Below are positions 1 through 6,926 of a DNA stretch of 17,224 bases, piece by piece (the first letter of the stretch is position 1; every line of letters begins with the position of its first letter). A model generated the notes under the pieces. It was not told the DNA's origin and made no database searches. It was given only the letters and a program-made list of their open reading frames with translations. Source of the stretch: DATKLX01 sp035542155 (GTDB taxonomy: Bacteria; Chloroflexota; Anaerolineae; Anaerolineales; Anaerolineaceae). A program made the position numbers and the translations under genes. The DNA lies in NCBI GenBank assembly GCA_035542155.1, contig DATKLX010000176.1, positions 1 to 17,224 of the forward strand, read 5' to 3'.

Positions 1-1
1 C

Positions 2-121
2 CAGCAGAGCCGTGCGGAAGAGACGAACTGGTATAACCGTTACTGCACCGGCAGGCCACTCCTGCCCATAATGGTCCCGACTTACCCTATCATTATCCCC
101 ACTCGATCCAAAACGCCATGA
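2..121 (+). CDS. 3' end of an unidentified upstream CDS (partial)
   Basis: An open frame runs in from the left edge and ends at TGA 119-121, giving about 39 residues that end in ...PTRSKTP. Its stop overlaps the ATG of the next gene as ATGA (118-121), a common arrangement for translationally coupled operon members. The other two plus-strand frames close early, at 34-36 and 69-71. The residues match no family I recognise and no function is proposed. The main support is the overlap and the openness of the frame, so it could be chance. Confidence 0.4.
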   Translation, partial: QQSRAEETNWYNRYCTGRPLLPIMVPTYPIIIPTRSKTP

Positions 122-1734
122 CCATTCGCCGTCCCGAACCCGAATTTATCCCCGCGAAGGAGATGTTGCACAGGAGGCTGCTCCTCATCGTCCCCACCGC
201 TCTGGTCATTTTAGTGGTCATTGCCCTGTTTTCCCTTCTCCGGCCGGCGCCGAAAGGCAACGGCCAGGCATTCTCCCCGGCATCCGGGGATCCTGGCCCA
301 GACCCAACCAGGCCGGCGGTGATGATTGCATTCCCTTCGGGAAAGGCCACCTTTACCCCTTTTACTCCGGCGACGCGCGAACCGGGCGCCCCTCTCCTCA
401 GCCCCACGCCAGATCCGCCGCGCCTGATGCCCACGCCGCGCCTGGAACCGGACCAGTACACTGTCCAAGGTGGGGATTCTCTCGGAAAAATCGCCCAACA
501 CTTCAATATCTCCTGGGGGGAAATTGCCGCGGCCAACCAGTTGGTCGATCCGGATCACCTCGAACCGGGGCAGGTCCTGACCATCCCCGCCCCGAAACCA
601 GGATCTGGTGGTCCGGATTTCAAAATCATCCCCGATTCTGAGCTGGTCTACGGGCCGGCGAGCACCGGCTTCGATGTCGCAGCATTTATCAAAAAGAAAG
701 GCGGCATCCTGGCTAATTATTCGGAGGACGTCGACGGGGAGACCTTATCCGGGACCCAGATCATCGAGCGTGTCACCTATGAATATTCAGTCAATCCACG
801 CCTTCTTCTGGCAGTCCTGGAATATCAGGGGCGCTGGGTGACGACCTCAAACCCCGACGAGACCCTGCGGAAATACCCGATTGGGCAGATCAATCCCTAT
901 CGCGCCGGGCTTTATAAACAGATGGCCTTCGCCGCCGATAACCTCAACCGCGGCTATTATCTCTGGCGGGTCAACGGCCTCACCAATTGGATCCTGGTGG
1001 ATGGGGCAGTGATCCCCATCAGCTCCACGATCAACGCCGGGACAGCCGGCGTACAAAACTTCTTTGCCACCCTTCTGGACAGTTCGAACTGGAAGAAGGC
1101 CGTATCCTCGGATGGGTTATTCGCCACCTACCAGGCCTTTTTTGGCTATCCCTTCGATTATTCCATCGACCCGCTCCTTCCCCCGGGTCTGGCCCAGCCG
1201 CATTTACATCTCCCCTTCGAAAAAGGCGCTGTCTGGTCGTTTACGGGTGGTCCTCACGGCGGTTGGGGCGATGGGTCTGCCTGGGCGGCGCTCGATTTTG
1301 CCCCTCCGGGAGAAGCATATGGCTGCTTTTCCAGCCCGAGCTGGGTGGTCGCGATGGCGGATGGGTTGATCACCCGTGCCCACGATGGCGCAGTGATCGA
1401 GGATCTGGACGGCGATGGCTATGAACAAACCGGTTGGGTGATCCTCTACATGCACATCAGCAGCGAAGATCGCATACAACCCGGGACGGTCGTCAAGGCT
1501 GGTGACCGGATCGGCCATCCATCCTGCGAAGGCGGAGTGTCGAACGGCACCCATACCCACATCGCTCGGCGGTATAATGGAGAGTGGATCCCTGCAGATG
1601 GGCTCATTCCTTTCAATTTAGACGATTGGATTTCCAGCGGAAATGGCGCTGTGTACGACGGATATTTGACACGCAATGATCAACGAATCGAAGCCTGGGA
1701 TGGCCGTACGCCGGAGAACCAGATCTCGCGGTAG
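118..1734 (+). CDS. Membrane-anchored LysM / M23-like cell-wall protein, paralog 1
   Basis: This is a 538-aa exported protein, probably a peptidoglycan-binding hydrolase or a relic of one. Residues 19-41 form a transmembrane anchor. Residues 42-112 are a Pro/Thr-rich linker, and 114-157 a LysM domain (YTVQGGDSLGKIA...LEPGQVLTIP). A helical middle domain covers about 165-360. It contains SVNPRLLLAVLEYQ, which recalls the lysozyme/lytic transglycosylase core, but that match is weak. Residues 361-500 are M23-like: conserved H380 (GGPH), D393 (ALDF), H446 (YMH) and H479/H481 (THTH). The histidine four residues before the conserved Asp in classical M23 enzymes is W389 here. An acidic DLDGDG loop (429-434) interrupts the domain, and C403/C470 are conserved in all three paralogs. 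ATG 118 is chosen for the ATGA overlap with the upstream frame; no clear Shine-Dalgarno sequence is visible. Domain layout is secure; activity is inferred. Confidence 0.87.
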   Translation: MTIRRPEPEFIPAKEMLHRRLLLIVPTALVILVVIALFSLLRPAPKGNGQAFSPASGDPGPDPTRPAVMIAFPSGKATFTPFTPATREPGAPLLSPTPDPPRLMPTPRLEPDQYTVQGGDSLGKIAQHFNISWGEIAAANQLVDPDHLEPGQVLTIPAPKPGSGGPDFKIIPDSELVYGPASTGFDVAAFIKKKGGILANYSEDVDGETLSGTQIIERVTYEYSVNPRLLLAVLEYQGRWVTTSNPDETLRKYPIGQINPYRAGLYKQMAFAADNLNRGYYLWRVNGLTNWILVDGAVIPISSTINAGTAGVQNFFATLLDSSNWKKAVSSDGLFATYQAFFGYPFDYSIDPLLPPGLAQPHLHLPFEKGAVWSFTGGPHGGWGDGSAWAALDFAPPGEAYGCFSSPSWVVAMADGLITRAHDGAVIEDLDGDGYEQTGWVILYMHISSEDRIQPGTVVKAGDRIGHPSCEGGVSNGTHTHIARRYNGEWIPADGLIPFNLDDWISSGNGAVYDGYLTRNDQRIEAWDGRTPENQISR

Positions 1735-3433
1735 GCGTGGAGCTGCCCGGACAAGGCGGTTCTATACTCAACTCGTTCTGGCCGTCCTCTTCGCGACCCT
1801 GGCGAGTGCAGGCGTCTTCGGAAAAGCGCTCGACCAGGAAACGATGGCTGAAACCGCCCCATCCCCAATCCCCTCCCTCAATGCCGGAGTAGTCATAAAT
1901 CCCACAGCCCAGGCGCCGGAGACCCTTGAGCCATCCCCAAGCAATACGCCATTGGCTGATTTCGCCGTCCAGACGGCGATTGCCCTGGAATCGGCCACAC
2001 CCGCCCCCACCCAACCTGAATTTATCGATATCCAGCCAACCGCAATTCCAACCGGCTTTCCCCCAGAAAACACTCCCACGCCCACACCAAAACCCGCTGG
2101 CACTCCCGCCCCGCCGGTCCTCTACTATACTCAGCCTGGTGATACCCTCCCCATTCTGGCCATCCGCTTCGGCGTATCGATCCAGGAAATTCAGGGGCCC
2201 GACGCCAAACCGGTTACACCCGACCCGACCCTGTTAAAGCCGGGCCAGTTGCTAATCATCCCCAACCGACTGAACCCGGATACGCTCACCTCTGAAAAAC
2301 AGCTCATCCCCGACAGCGAAGTGGTTTTTTCTCCCTCGGCGGCCGATTTCAATATCGATGCTTATGTCAAACAGGCTGGCGGCTACCTCAGCACCTACCG
2401 CCAGTACCTGGGCTCCACGGAGTGGACCAGCGGCTCCGATATCATCAAACGCGTCGCGCTGGATAACTCGATCAACCCCCGCATACTCCTGGCTCTACTT
2501 GAGTACAAGGCCCATTGGGTCTTTGGCCAGCCGCAGAACCTGGCGGAAACCTTCTATCCTCTCGGCGTTTTGGACCGCGAGCGGCGCGACCTGTACGCGC
2601 AGTTGAATTGGGCTGTGGATAATCTATCCATCGGGTACTATAGTTGGAGGCAGGGCCGGTTGACGGCGTTTACCTTCCCTGATGGGACCTCGATCCGCAC
2701 GGACCCAAGGTTGAACGCGGGAACCGTGGCCATCCAATATCTGTTTTCGCTCCAGGAAAATATGCGCGAATGGGGTGGCGACCTGTATAACAGGGAAAGC
2801 TTCCCGGCTACTTACGAGAAGATGTTCGGCAACCCCTGGATCATCGCCCAGTCGGTAGAGCCACTCCTGCCGGCGACCCTCGCTCAGCCCCACATGGAGC
2901 TTCCGTTTATGCCCGGGCAAGTCTGGGCCTTCACCGGCGGACCTCACGGTGCCTGGAATCATGAGGGCGCCTGGGCCGCTCTGGATTTTGCTCCGGGCAG
3001 CAGCGAATCCGGCTGTGTGCAGACTAACGCATGGGCAACTGCCGTCGCGACCGGCCTGGTGGTCCGCTCGACCCACGGCGTCGTGGTGCTGGATCTGGAC
3101 GGGGATGGTCGCGAAGAGACTGGTTGGGATGTCCTCTATCTCCACATCGCTGACGCGGGCCGGGTGCCGGAAGGCACCTGGGTCGAAGCAGGCGGGATCA
3201 TCGGCCACCCATCCTGCGAAGGAGGCATCGCGACGGGTACCCATGTCCACATCGCTCGCAAATACAACGGCGAATGGATCCTGGCGGATGGGCCGCTGCC
3301 GTTCAACCTCTCCGGCTGGATCGCCCATGAGGGAAAGCATATCTACGAAGGTACACTGACGAAAGATGGCAAAACCGTGGCCGCCTGTCCTTGTAGCTCA
3401 GGGGAAACTTTTATCATGCGGCCAAAACCTTGA
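1676..3433 (+). CDS. Membrane-anchored LysM / M23-like cell-wall protein, paralog 2
   Basis: This is a 585-aa paralog of its neighbours. A very basic N-terminus (residues 11-28) precedes a hydrophobic anchor at about 30-49 and a long Pro/Thr-rich linker to 147. LysM lies at about 149-197 (YYTQPGDTLPILAIRFGVS). The helical middle domain is about 205-400 (SINPRILLALLEYK) and the M23-like domain about 405-550. Conserved positions are H424, D437, H490 and H523/H525. The canonical M23 histidine position is W433. The DLDGDG loop is at 473-478 and the conserved cysteines are C447 and C514. A CPC motif (571-573) sits near the C-terminus. The start is uncertain: ATG 1676 overlaps paralog 1 by 59 bp, and in-frame ATG 1700 (MAVRRRTRS...) overlaps it by 35 bp. 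Neither has a convincing ribosome site, so coupling to upstream translation is likely. Confidence 0.87.
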   Translation: MINESKPGMAVRRRTRSRGRRGAARTRRFYTQLVLAVLFATLASAGVFGKALDQETMAETAPSPIPSLNAGVVINPTAQAPETLEPSPSNTPLADFAVQTAIALESATPAPTQPEFIDIQPTAIPTGFPPENTPTPTPKPAGTPAPPVLYYTQPGDTLPILAIRFGVSIQEIQGPDAKPVTPDPTLLKPGQLLIIPNRLNPDTLTSEKQLIPDSEVVFSPSAADFNIDAYVKQAGGYLSTYRQYLGSTEWTSGSDIIKRVALDNSINPRILLALLEYKAHWVFGQPQNLAETFYPLGVLDRERRDLYAQLNWAVDNLSIGYYSWRQGRLTAFTFPDGTSIRTDPRLNAGTVAIQYLFSLQENMREWGGDLYNRESFPATYEKMFGNPWIIAQSVEPLLPATLAQPHMELPFMPGQVWAFTGGPHGAWNHEGAWAALDFAPGSSESGCVQTNAWATAVATGLVVRSTHGVVVLDLDGDGREETGWDVLYLHIADAGRVPEGTWVEAGGIIGHPSCEGGIATGTHVHIARKYNGEWILADGPLPFNLSGWIAHEGKHIYEGTLTKDGKTVAACPCSSGETFIMRPKP

Positions 3434-4932
3434 AGAGTTACTTCCCAAGATTAATCCGGCTCGCCGTTTGGTCCTCTGCCCTGGCGCTGCTGGCCTCCGC
3501 CTGCGCTCCCCTTCCCAATCCGGCGCCCGATCGATCCGCTCCAGCGAAACCTGCTGATACCCCGACTCCCACTCCACAAATTACACCTCTGCCTACCCGG
3601 CAGTTATTCGAACCCGGGCAGTTGGTCGACTACACCGTCCAGACCGGCGATACGCTTCCAGCGCTCGCCATCCGCTTCAACACCTCTGAAGAGGAGATCC
3701 GCGCCGCCAACCCGATCATCCCTATAAGCGCTACGACCCTTCCGCCGGGAATGCCGATGAAGATTCCGATCTACTATCTGCCACTGTGGGGAACCTCCTA
3801 CCAGATCATTCCCGACCAGTTGTTTATCAACGGGCCGGCCCAAATCGGCGCTGATACCCAAAAATTTGTCGCCAGCCAGCCCGGCTGGCTGAAGTTTTAT
3901 CAGGAGTATATCGCGGACGGGTCGCGCACCGGCGCCGAGCTGGTCGATATCGTTGCCCGCCATTATTCTGTCAGCCCACGCCTGCTCCTGGCGATATTGG
4001 ATTACCAGACCGGGGCGCTCTCCCGCACAGATTTTCCTACCGATCTCGCTCCGTACTTCATGGGTTCGCGTGATTATGCGCATAAAAGCCTGTACTTACA
4101 GCTCGGTTGGGCAGCCAATCTCCTCAATGACGGCTATTATTCCTACCGCCAGGGGAAGCTCCCCTCTTTTGAACACCTCGATGGACGCCTGGAAAGGCCG
4201 GATCCCTGGCAGAACGCCGCCACTGTAGCAATCCAATATTATTTCTCGCGCATCGTCGATGGCCCCACGTATGACCTCGCAATCAGCGGGGAAGGCCTGG
4301 CGAAGACCTATTCCCTCCTGTTCGGCAACCCCTGGAAAGCGGCGCCCCCGCACATCCCAGGCAGTCTCACTCAGCCTGAGTTGCGCCTGCCCTTCGAGCC
4401 AGACCGGGTTTGGGCTTACACCGGCGGCCCACATACCGGCTGGGGCGACGCTCAGCCTTATGCTGCGCTGGACTTTGCTCCGCCCTCGCTGGTAAGCGGC
4501 TGCGTCGACACCGACCAGTGGGTTACCGCCATTGCTCCAGGGGTCATCGCCTTCGCTGAACCGGGACTGGCTATTCTGGACTTGGATGGCGACGGCGATA
4601 TCCGCACTGGTTGGACGATTTTCTATCTACACCTGGCTACACGCGACGAAATCGCCCAGGGAGCAATCGTCAAGGCGGGGGATCACATGGGCCACCCGTC
4701 GTGCCAGGAAGGCCACGCCACCGGCACTCACATCCACATCGCCAGGCTGTTCAACGGCGAGTGGATCCCCGCGGGCGGGATAGGGGGAAACATCCTGGCT
4801 TTTAATATGGAGGGTTGGGAAGCCCGGGCAGGCGACCAGGCCTATGTGGGGACATTGGTCAAGTTTGGCCAGGTTCTCCACGCCTGCACCTGCTCGGATG
4901 TAACCAGCCAGTTGGCTTCTTCCTTCAAATAA
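3430..4932 (+). CDS. LysM / M23-like lipoprotein, paralog 3
   Basis: This 500-aa paralog begins with a lipoprotein signal: basic N-terminus, hydrophobic core and LLASAC, with C25 as the lipidated residue. It is therefore tethered by lipid, whereas the two upstream paralogs have transmembrane anchors. A Pro/Thr linker leads to LysM at about 67-114 (DYTVQTGDTLPALAIRFNTS). The helical middle domain (SVSPRLLLAILDYQ) is about 120-320 and the M23-like domain about 325-460. Conserved residues are H335, D348, H401 and H434/H436; the canonical histidine position is Y344. The DLDGDG loop is at 384-389 and the cysteines are C358 and C425. A CTC motif (486-488) matches the CPC tail of paralog 2. The start is a TTG overlapping the upstream stop (TTGA, 3430-3433). 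No other start preserves the signal peptide, so TTG with translational coupling is favoured. Confidence 0.86.
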   Translation: MKSYFPRLIRLAVWSSALALLASACAPLPNPAPDRSAPAKPADTPTPTPQITPLPTRQLFEPGQLVDYTVQTGDTLPALAIRFNTSEEEIRAANPIIPISATTLPPGMPMKIPIYYLPLWGTSYQIIPDQLFINGPAQIGADTQKFVASQPGWLKFYQEYIADGSRTGAELVDIVARHYSVSPRLLLAILDYQTGALSRTDFPTDLAPYFMGSRDYAHKSLYLQLGWAANLLNDGYYSYRQGKLPSFEHLDGRLERPDPWQNAATVAIQYYFSRIVDGPTYDLAISGEGLAKTYSLLFGNPWKAAPPHIPGSLTQPELRLPFEPDRVWAYTGGPHTGWGDAQPYAALDFAPPSLVSGCVDTDQWVTAIAPGVIAFAEPGLAILDLDGDGDIRTGWTIFYLHLATRDEIAQGAIVKAGDHMGHPSCQEGHATGTHIHIARLFNGEWIPAGGIGGNILAFNMEGWEARAGDQAYVGTLVKFGQVLHACTCSDVTSQLASSFK

Positions 4933-4947
4933 TGTATCTTATATAAC

Positions 4948-5367
4948 TTAAGCCGCTTCGAGAATCCTGATCTGGTGTTCGATCTCCATCGATGGCTTGA
5001 GCATCGCCTGGACCGGGCAATACTTATCCGCCGATAGCTCAACGGCTCGCTCCACTGCCGCGGGATCTACCTCGTGCCCGGTCACGACGAACTCCAGCGT
5101 GACGTGAGTAAATACCGAGGGAATCCCCCCCGATCTTTGAATGTGGGCGAGCACCTCAAAGCCGGTTACCTGCTGTTGTTTCTTCCGCAGGATCGAGATC
5201 ACGTCCATCGCCGTGCAGGCTGCCAGGCTCATCGCCAGGGCTTCGATGGGTCGCACTCCCTGCCCTTCCCCGCCCACCTCAGGACTGGCATCCATGGGAA
5301 GCTGGAAACCACTTTCACTGACTCCGTCAAAGCGCATTTTACCTTTCCAGGTGACCTTCGCTTCCAT
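4948..5367 (-). CDS. OsmC-family peroxiredoxin-like protein
   Basis: This 139-aa protein belongs to the OsmC/Ohr superfamily, whose members reduce hydroperoxides with a reactive cysteine pair in the cytoplasm. Both conserved cysteines are present: C51 in LAACTAMDVISIL and C117 in KYCPVQAML. The N-terminal strand (MEAKVTWKGKMRFDG) and the central PIEALAMSLAAC helix fit the generic OsmC/YhfA-like group better than Ohr. The open frame extends 50 codons upstream, but that extension is the tail of the neighbouring pseudogene read in another frame. ATG 5367 is preceded by AAGGAA at good distance and starts exactly at the domain. It is the last gene of the sigma/anti-sigma/oxidoreductase operon and ends 15 bp from the convergent lipoprotein gene. 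Confidence 0.86.
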   Translation of the reverse strand: MEAKVTWKGKMRFDGVSESGFQLPMDASPEVGGEGQGVRPIEALAMSLAACTAMDVISILRKKQQQVTGFEVLAHIQRSGGIPSVFTHVTLEFVVTGHEVDPAAVERAVELSADKYCPVQAMLKPSMEIEHQIRILEAA

Positions 5368-5398
5368 ACAGGTTTCCTTTTTCCGTTTCTTGATTTTC

Positions 5399-5866
5399 TC
5401 AATGCCGGGGATGAATGGCCCCGTCGATTTCATATACCAGGCGGTCTTCCGGAACCGCTCCGACGGCCGTACCGTCTCCGCCATTGATCGCCGTGTGCGG
5501 AACGCCGCTGACCTCATGTTGATAAGTCAGGTCGAGAAATTCCATGGCGTCATACGCCCCCGACTCGACCAGTGGGCTTTCCAATGCGAATTCGTGAGCG
5601 AGCACCACGGCCCGCGGGCAGTATGGTAATGAAAGAGGCAAACTCGTTTCCGTACGGGAGACCAAAAAACCGGATCCCATAATCGATGGCTTGCTCTCCA
5701 TCCATACCCAGCAGGGTTAACCCGGGAGCCAGGTTGATCTTGTATCGGGCAGCCAATCCGGCATCCTCACCCAGGTCGTGAAATACAGGATCTTGACCGG
5801 GTGAGCCAGCTTTTGAAACACGTCCCGGACCTGGGTTTCGATTTGTTCGGTAATGAAACGTTCCAT
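5399..5866 (-). pseudogene. Decayed glutaredoxin-like protein disulfide oxidoreductase (PDO type)
   Basis: Three minus-strand frames join into one degraded two-thioredoxin-fold protein. The first part starts at ATG 5866 (MERFITEQIETQVRDVFQKL... to ILYFTT) and runs into TAA at 5717-5719. The second frame continues LGEDAGLAARYKINLAPGLT through GIRFFGLPYGNEFASFIT. The third carries CPRAVVLAHEFALESPLVES to GVPHTAINGGDGTAVGAVPE and ends at 5399. Compared with what I know of the family, about 30 residues around the first CxxC are missing after ILYFTT. About 40 residues are missing before YCPRAV, including the first Cys of the second CxxC. Each loss shifts the frame, so no functional oxidoreductase can be made. 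It lies 34 bp after the anti-sigma gene and just before osmC, as expected for a former operon member. The family call is firm; the deletion sizes are estimates from memory. Confidence 0.8.
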
Positions 5867-5900
5867 CTGGATCTCGATTGTTTTCCTTGTTGGCCTGGTC

Positions 5901-6167
5901 TCAGGTTCCCTTCGCCTCGCGCTTGAGAAACTCTTCCAGGTGGAGGCGCTTGAACAGCCGCTCACGGACGCCGTCGGGGCATTCCGGAGATGGAGCGGTG
6001 ATATGGTACAGGTCGATCGTCTTGCGCATCGTATCGATGACAATCCGGCAGTTTTCACATTCGCACAGGTGGCTCTCGATCTCCTGGCATAACGCTTCGT
6101 CCAGGCCCCCATCGAAATAATCGGATAAAGATTTAAAGATCTCCTGACAAAATGGATGTTCGCTCAT
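5901..6167 (-). CDS. Zinc-binding anti-sigma factor (zf-HC2 / ZAS type)
   Basis: This 88-aa protein has the H33-x3-C37-x2-C40 motif (HLCECENC) of the ZAS anti-sigma domain, plus C7, C27 and C35 nearby. Such proteins hold their ECF sigma factor inactive, and RsrA-type members release it when thiols are oxidised and zinc is lost. No membrane segment is visible, so it is probably cytoplasmic, as RsrA is. Its ATG overlaps the stop of the sigma gene by 4 bp (ATGA), the usual arrangement for a sigma/anti-sigma pair. Redox sensing is inferred from the cysteines and the oxidoreductase/OsmC genes downstream. Confidence 0.85.
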   Translation of the reverse strand: MSEHPFCQEIFKSLSDYFDGGLDEALCQEIESHLCECENCRIVIDTMRKTIDLYHITAPSPECPDGVRERLFKRLHLEEFLKREAKGT

Positions 6168-6787
6168 GGTTTTTTTACCTCCGCCAGTCTCTCCTGGTAA
6201 TACTCGGACAGCTTGCCACGCAGGAATAATCTGGCCCGCAGCAGTCGGGTTTTCACCGCGGTCTCGGTCAGGTTTAACGTTTCAGCGCTGTCGCGGATCG
6301 AAAGGCCTTCGATATCTCTTAATAAGAAAACCACTCGCAGCGGCGGGGAAAGCTCTTCGACCGCTGCGTCCAGAAATTGACGTGCCTCCACCGTGAGCAA
6401 CTCTTCCTCCGGTAAACAACACCAGTCGGCGACTTCCAGGGGCTCCTGAGGTTCCTGGTCAGCCTCGGCCACCTGGTCCAGGGAAACCTGCCCGGCCTGG
6501 CGGCGGCGGAGACTCATCAAGGCTTCATTGACCGCGATGCGGTACAGCCAGGTTGCCAGGCTCGAGCGCCCCTCGAAGGATTGGATCCCGCGCAGGGCTT
6601 TGAAAAATGTCTCCTGGAGAACATCCTCAGCGTCCTGGGGGTTATTGAGGATTTTTAAGGCCAGTCGGTAAATCGGTCCAGAATATGTGTCCACCAGGCG
6701 TGCAAATTCCGACCGGTCGCCCTGATGCAGGGCCTCGATCGAAATCTCGGGTTGAGTTGGCGGATGCGGATTCATATTGTTAGTCAT
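6164..6787 (-). CDS. ECF-family RNA polymerase sigma factor
   Basis: This 207-aa group 4 sigma factor has region 2 at about residues 26-97 (DAEDVLQETFFKALRGIQSF, then SLATWLYRIAVNEALMSLRR). Region 4 is at about 134-190, with helix-turn-helix GLSIRDSAETLNLTETAVKT. The acidic linker (105-130) includes an unusual CC pair at 123-124. It should direct RNA polymerase to stress promoters, probably including its own. ATG 6787 has GGGG about 9 nt upstream; ATG 6775 (MNPHPPTQP) is an alternative without a better site. It is the first gene of the operon, coupled to the anti-sigma gene. A 10-bp direct repeat lies just upstream. Confidence 0.92.
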   Translation of the reverse strand: MTNNMNPHPPTQPEISIEALHQGDRSEFARLVDTYSGPIYRLALKILNNPQDAEDVLQETFFKALRGIQSFEGRSSLATWLYRIAVNEALMSLRRRQAGQVSLDQVAEADQEPQEPLEVADWCCLPEEELLTVEARQFLDAAVEELSPPLRVVFLLRDIEGLSIRDSAETLNLTETAVKTRLLRARLFLRGKLSEYYQERLAEVKKP

Positions 6788-6807
6788 TTAGATGCACCCC
6801 ACGAAAA

Positions 6808-6833
6808 AAAGTTGCGTAGACTCAAAGTTGCGT
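6808..6833. repeat. Direct repeat AAAGTTGCGT upstream of the sigma gene
   Basis: AAAGTTGCGT occurs at 6808-6817 and exactly again at 6824-6833, with 6 nt between. On the coding strand of the sigma gene this reads ACGCAACTTT twice, 21-46 bp before its start codon. The CAACTT core loosely resembles the AAC-type -35 element of ECF promoters, but I could not place a matching -10 at standard spacing. It could be an operator, tandem -35 elements or chance. Confidence 0.45.
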
Positions 6834-6880
6834 CGTTACGAGGAACCCTGGTGCTCTTTCAGAGTGACGAAGAAACTCCC
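6832..6880 (+). repeat. Degenerate extragenic repeat, copy A
   Basis: GTCGTTACGAGG, a 22-nt middle and GACGAAGAAACTCCC resemble the common REP-like bacterial intergenic element with the core GTCATTGCGAGG...GACGAAGCAATC. A second degenerate copy lies at 8134-8176 on the same strand. Both are in the non-coding gaps flanking tsaD, and neither is perfect. Confidence 0.35.
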
Positions 6881-6926
6881 AGGTTTACCAGGCCAAGTTT
6901 TCGTTGATCAATGGTTCTTCAACAAA

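Noticed and set aside
50..66. GGCAGG-CCACT-CCTGCC hairpin as a terminator before the first gene
   Set aside because: The stem is only 6 bp, no T-run follows on either strand, and it lies within the frame that overlaps the first gene.
2624..3340. A 238-codon minus-strand open frame inside the second M23-like gene
   Set aside because: The plus-strand frame carries conserved LysM/M23 motifs shared with two paralogs, and the antisense frame has no recognisable domain.
4933..4947. A bidirectional terminator between the lipoprotein gene and osmC
   Set aside because: The gap is only 15 bp and shows no inverted repeat with a T-run.
5368..5517. A 50-codon N-terminal extension of the OsmC protein
   Set aside because: The region is the tail of the oxidoreductase pseudogene in another frame. 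ATG 5367 has a ribosome site and starts exactly at the OsmC domain.
5399..5866. Possible selenoprotein or programmed frameshift in the oxidoreductase region, given selA nearby
   Set aside because: The frames end in TAA and in TGA codons not aligned with a catalytic Cys, and tens of family residues are missing at both junctions. Deletion fits better than recoding.
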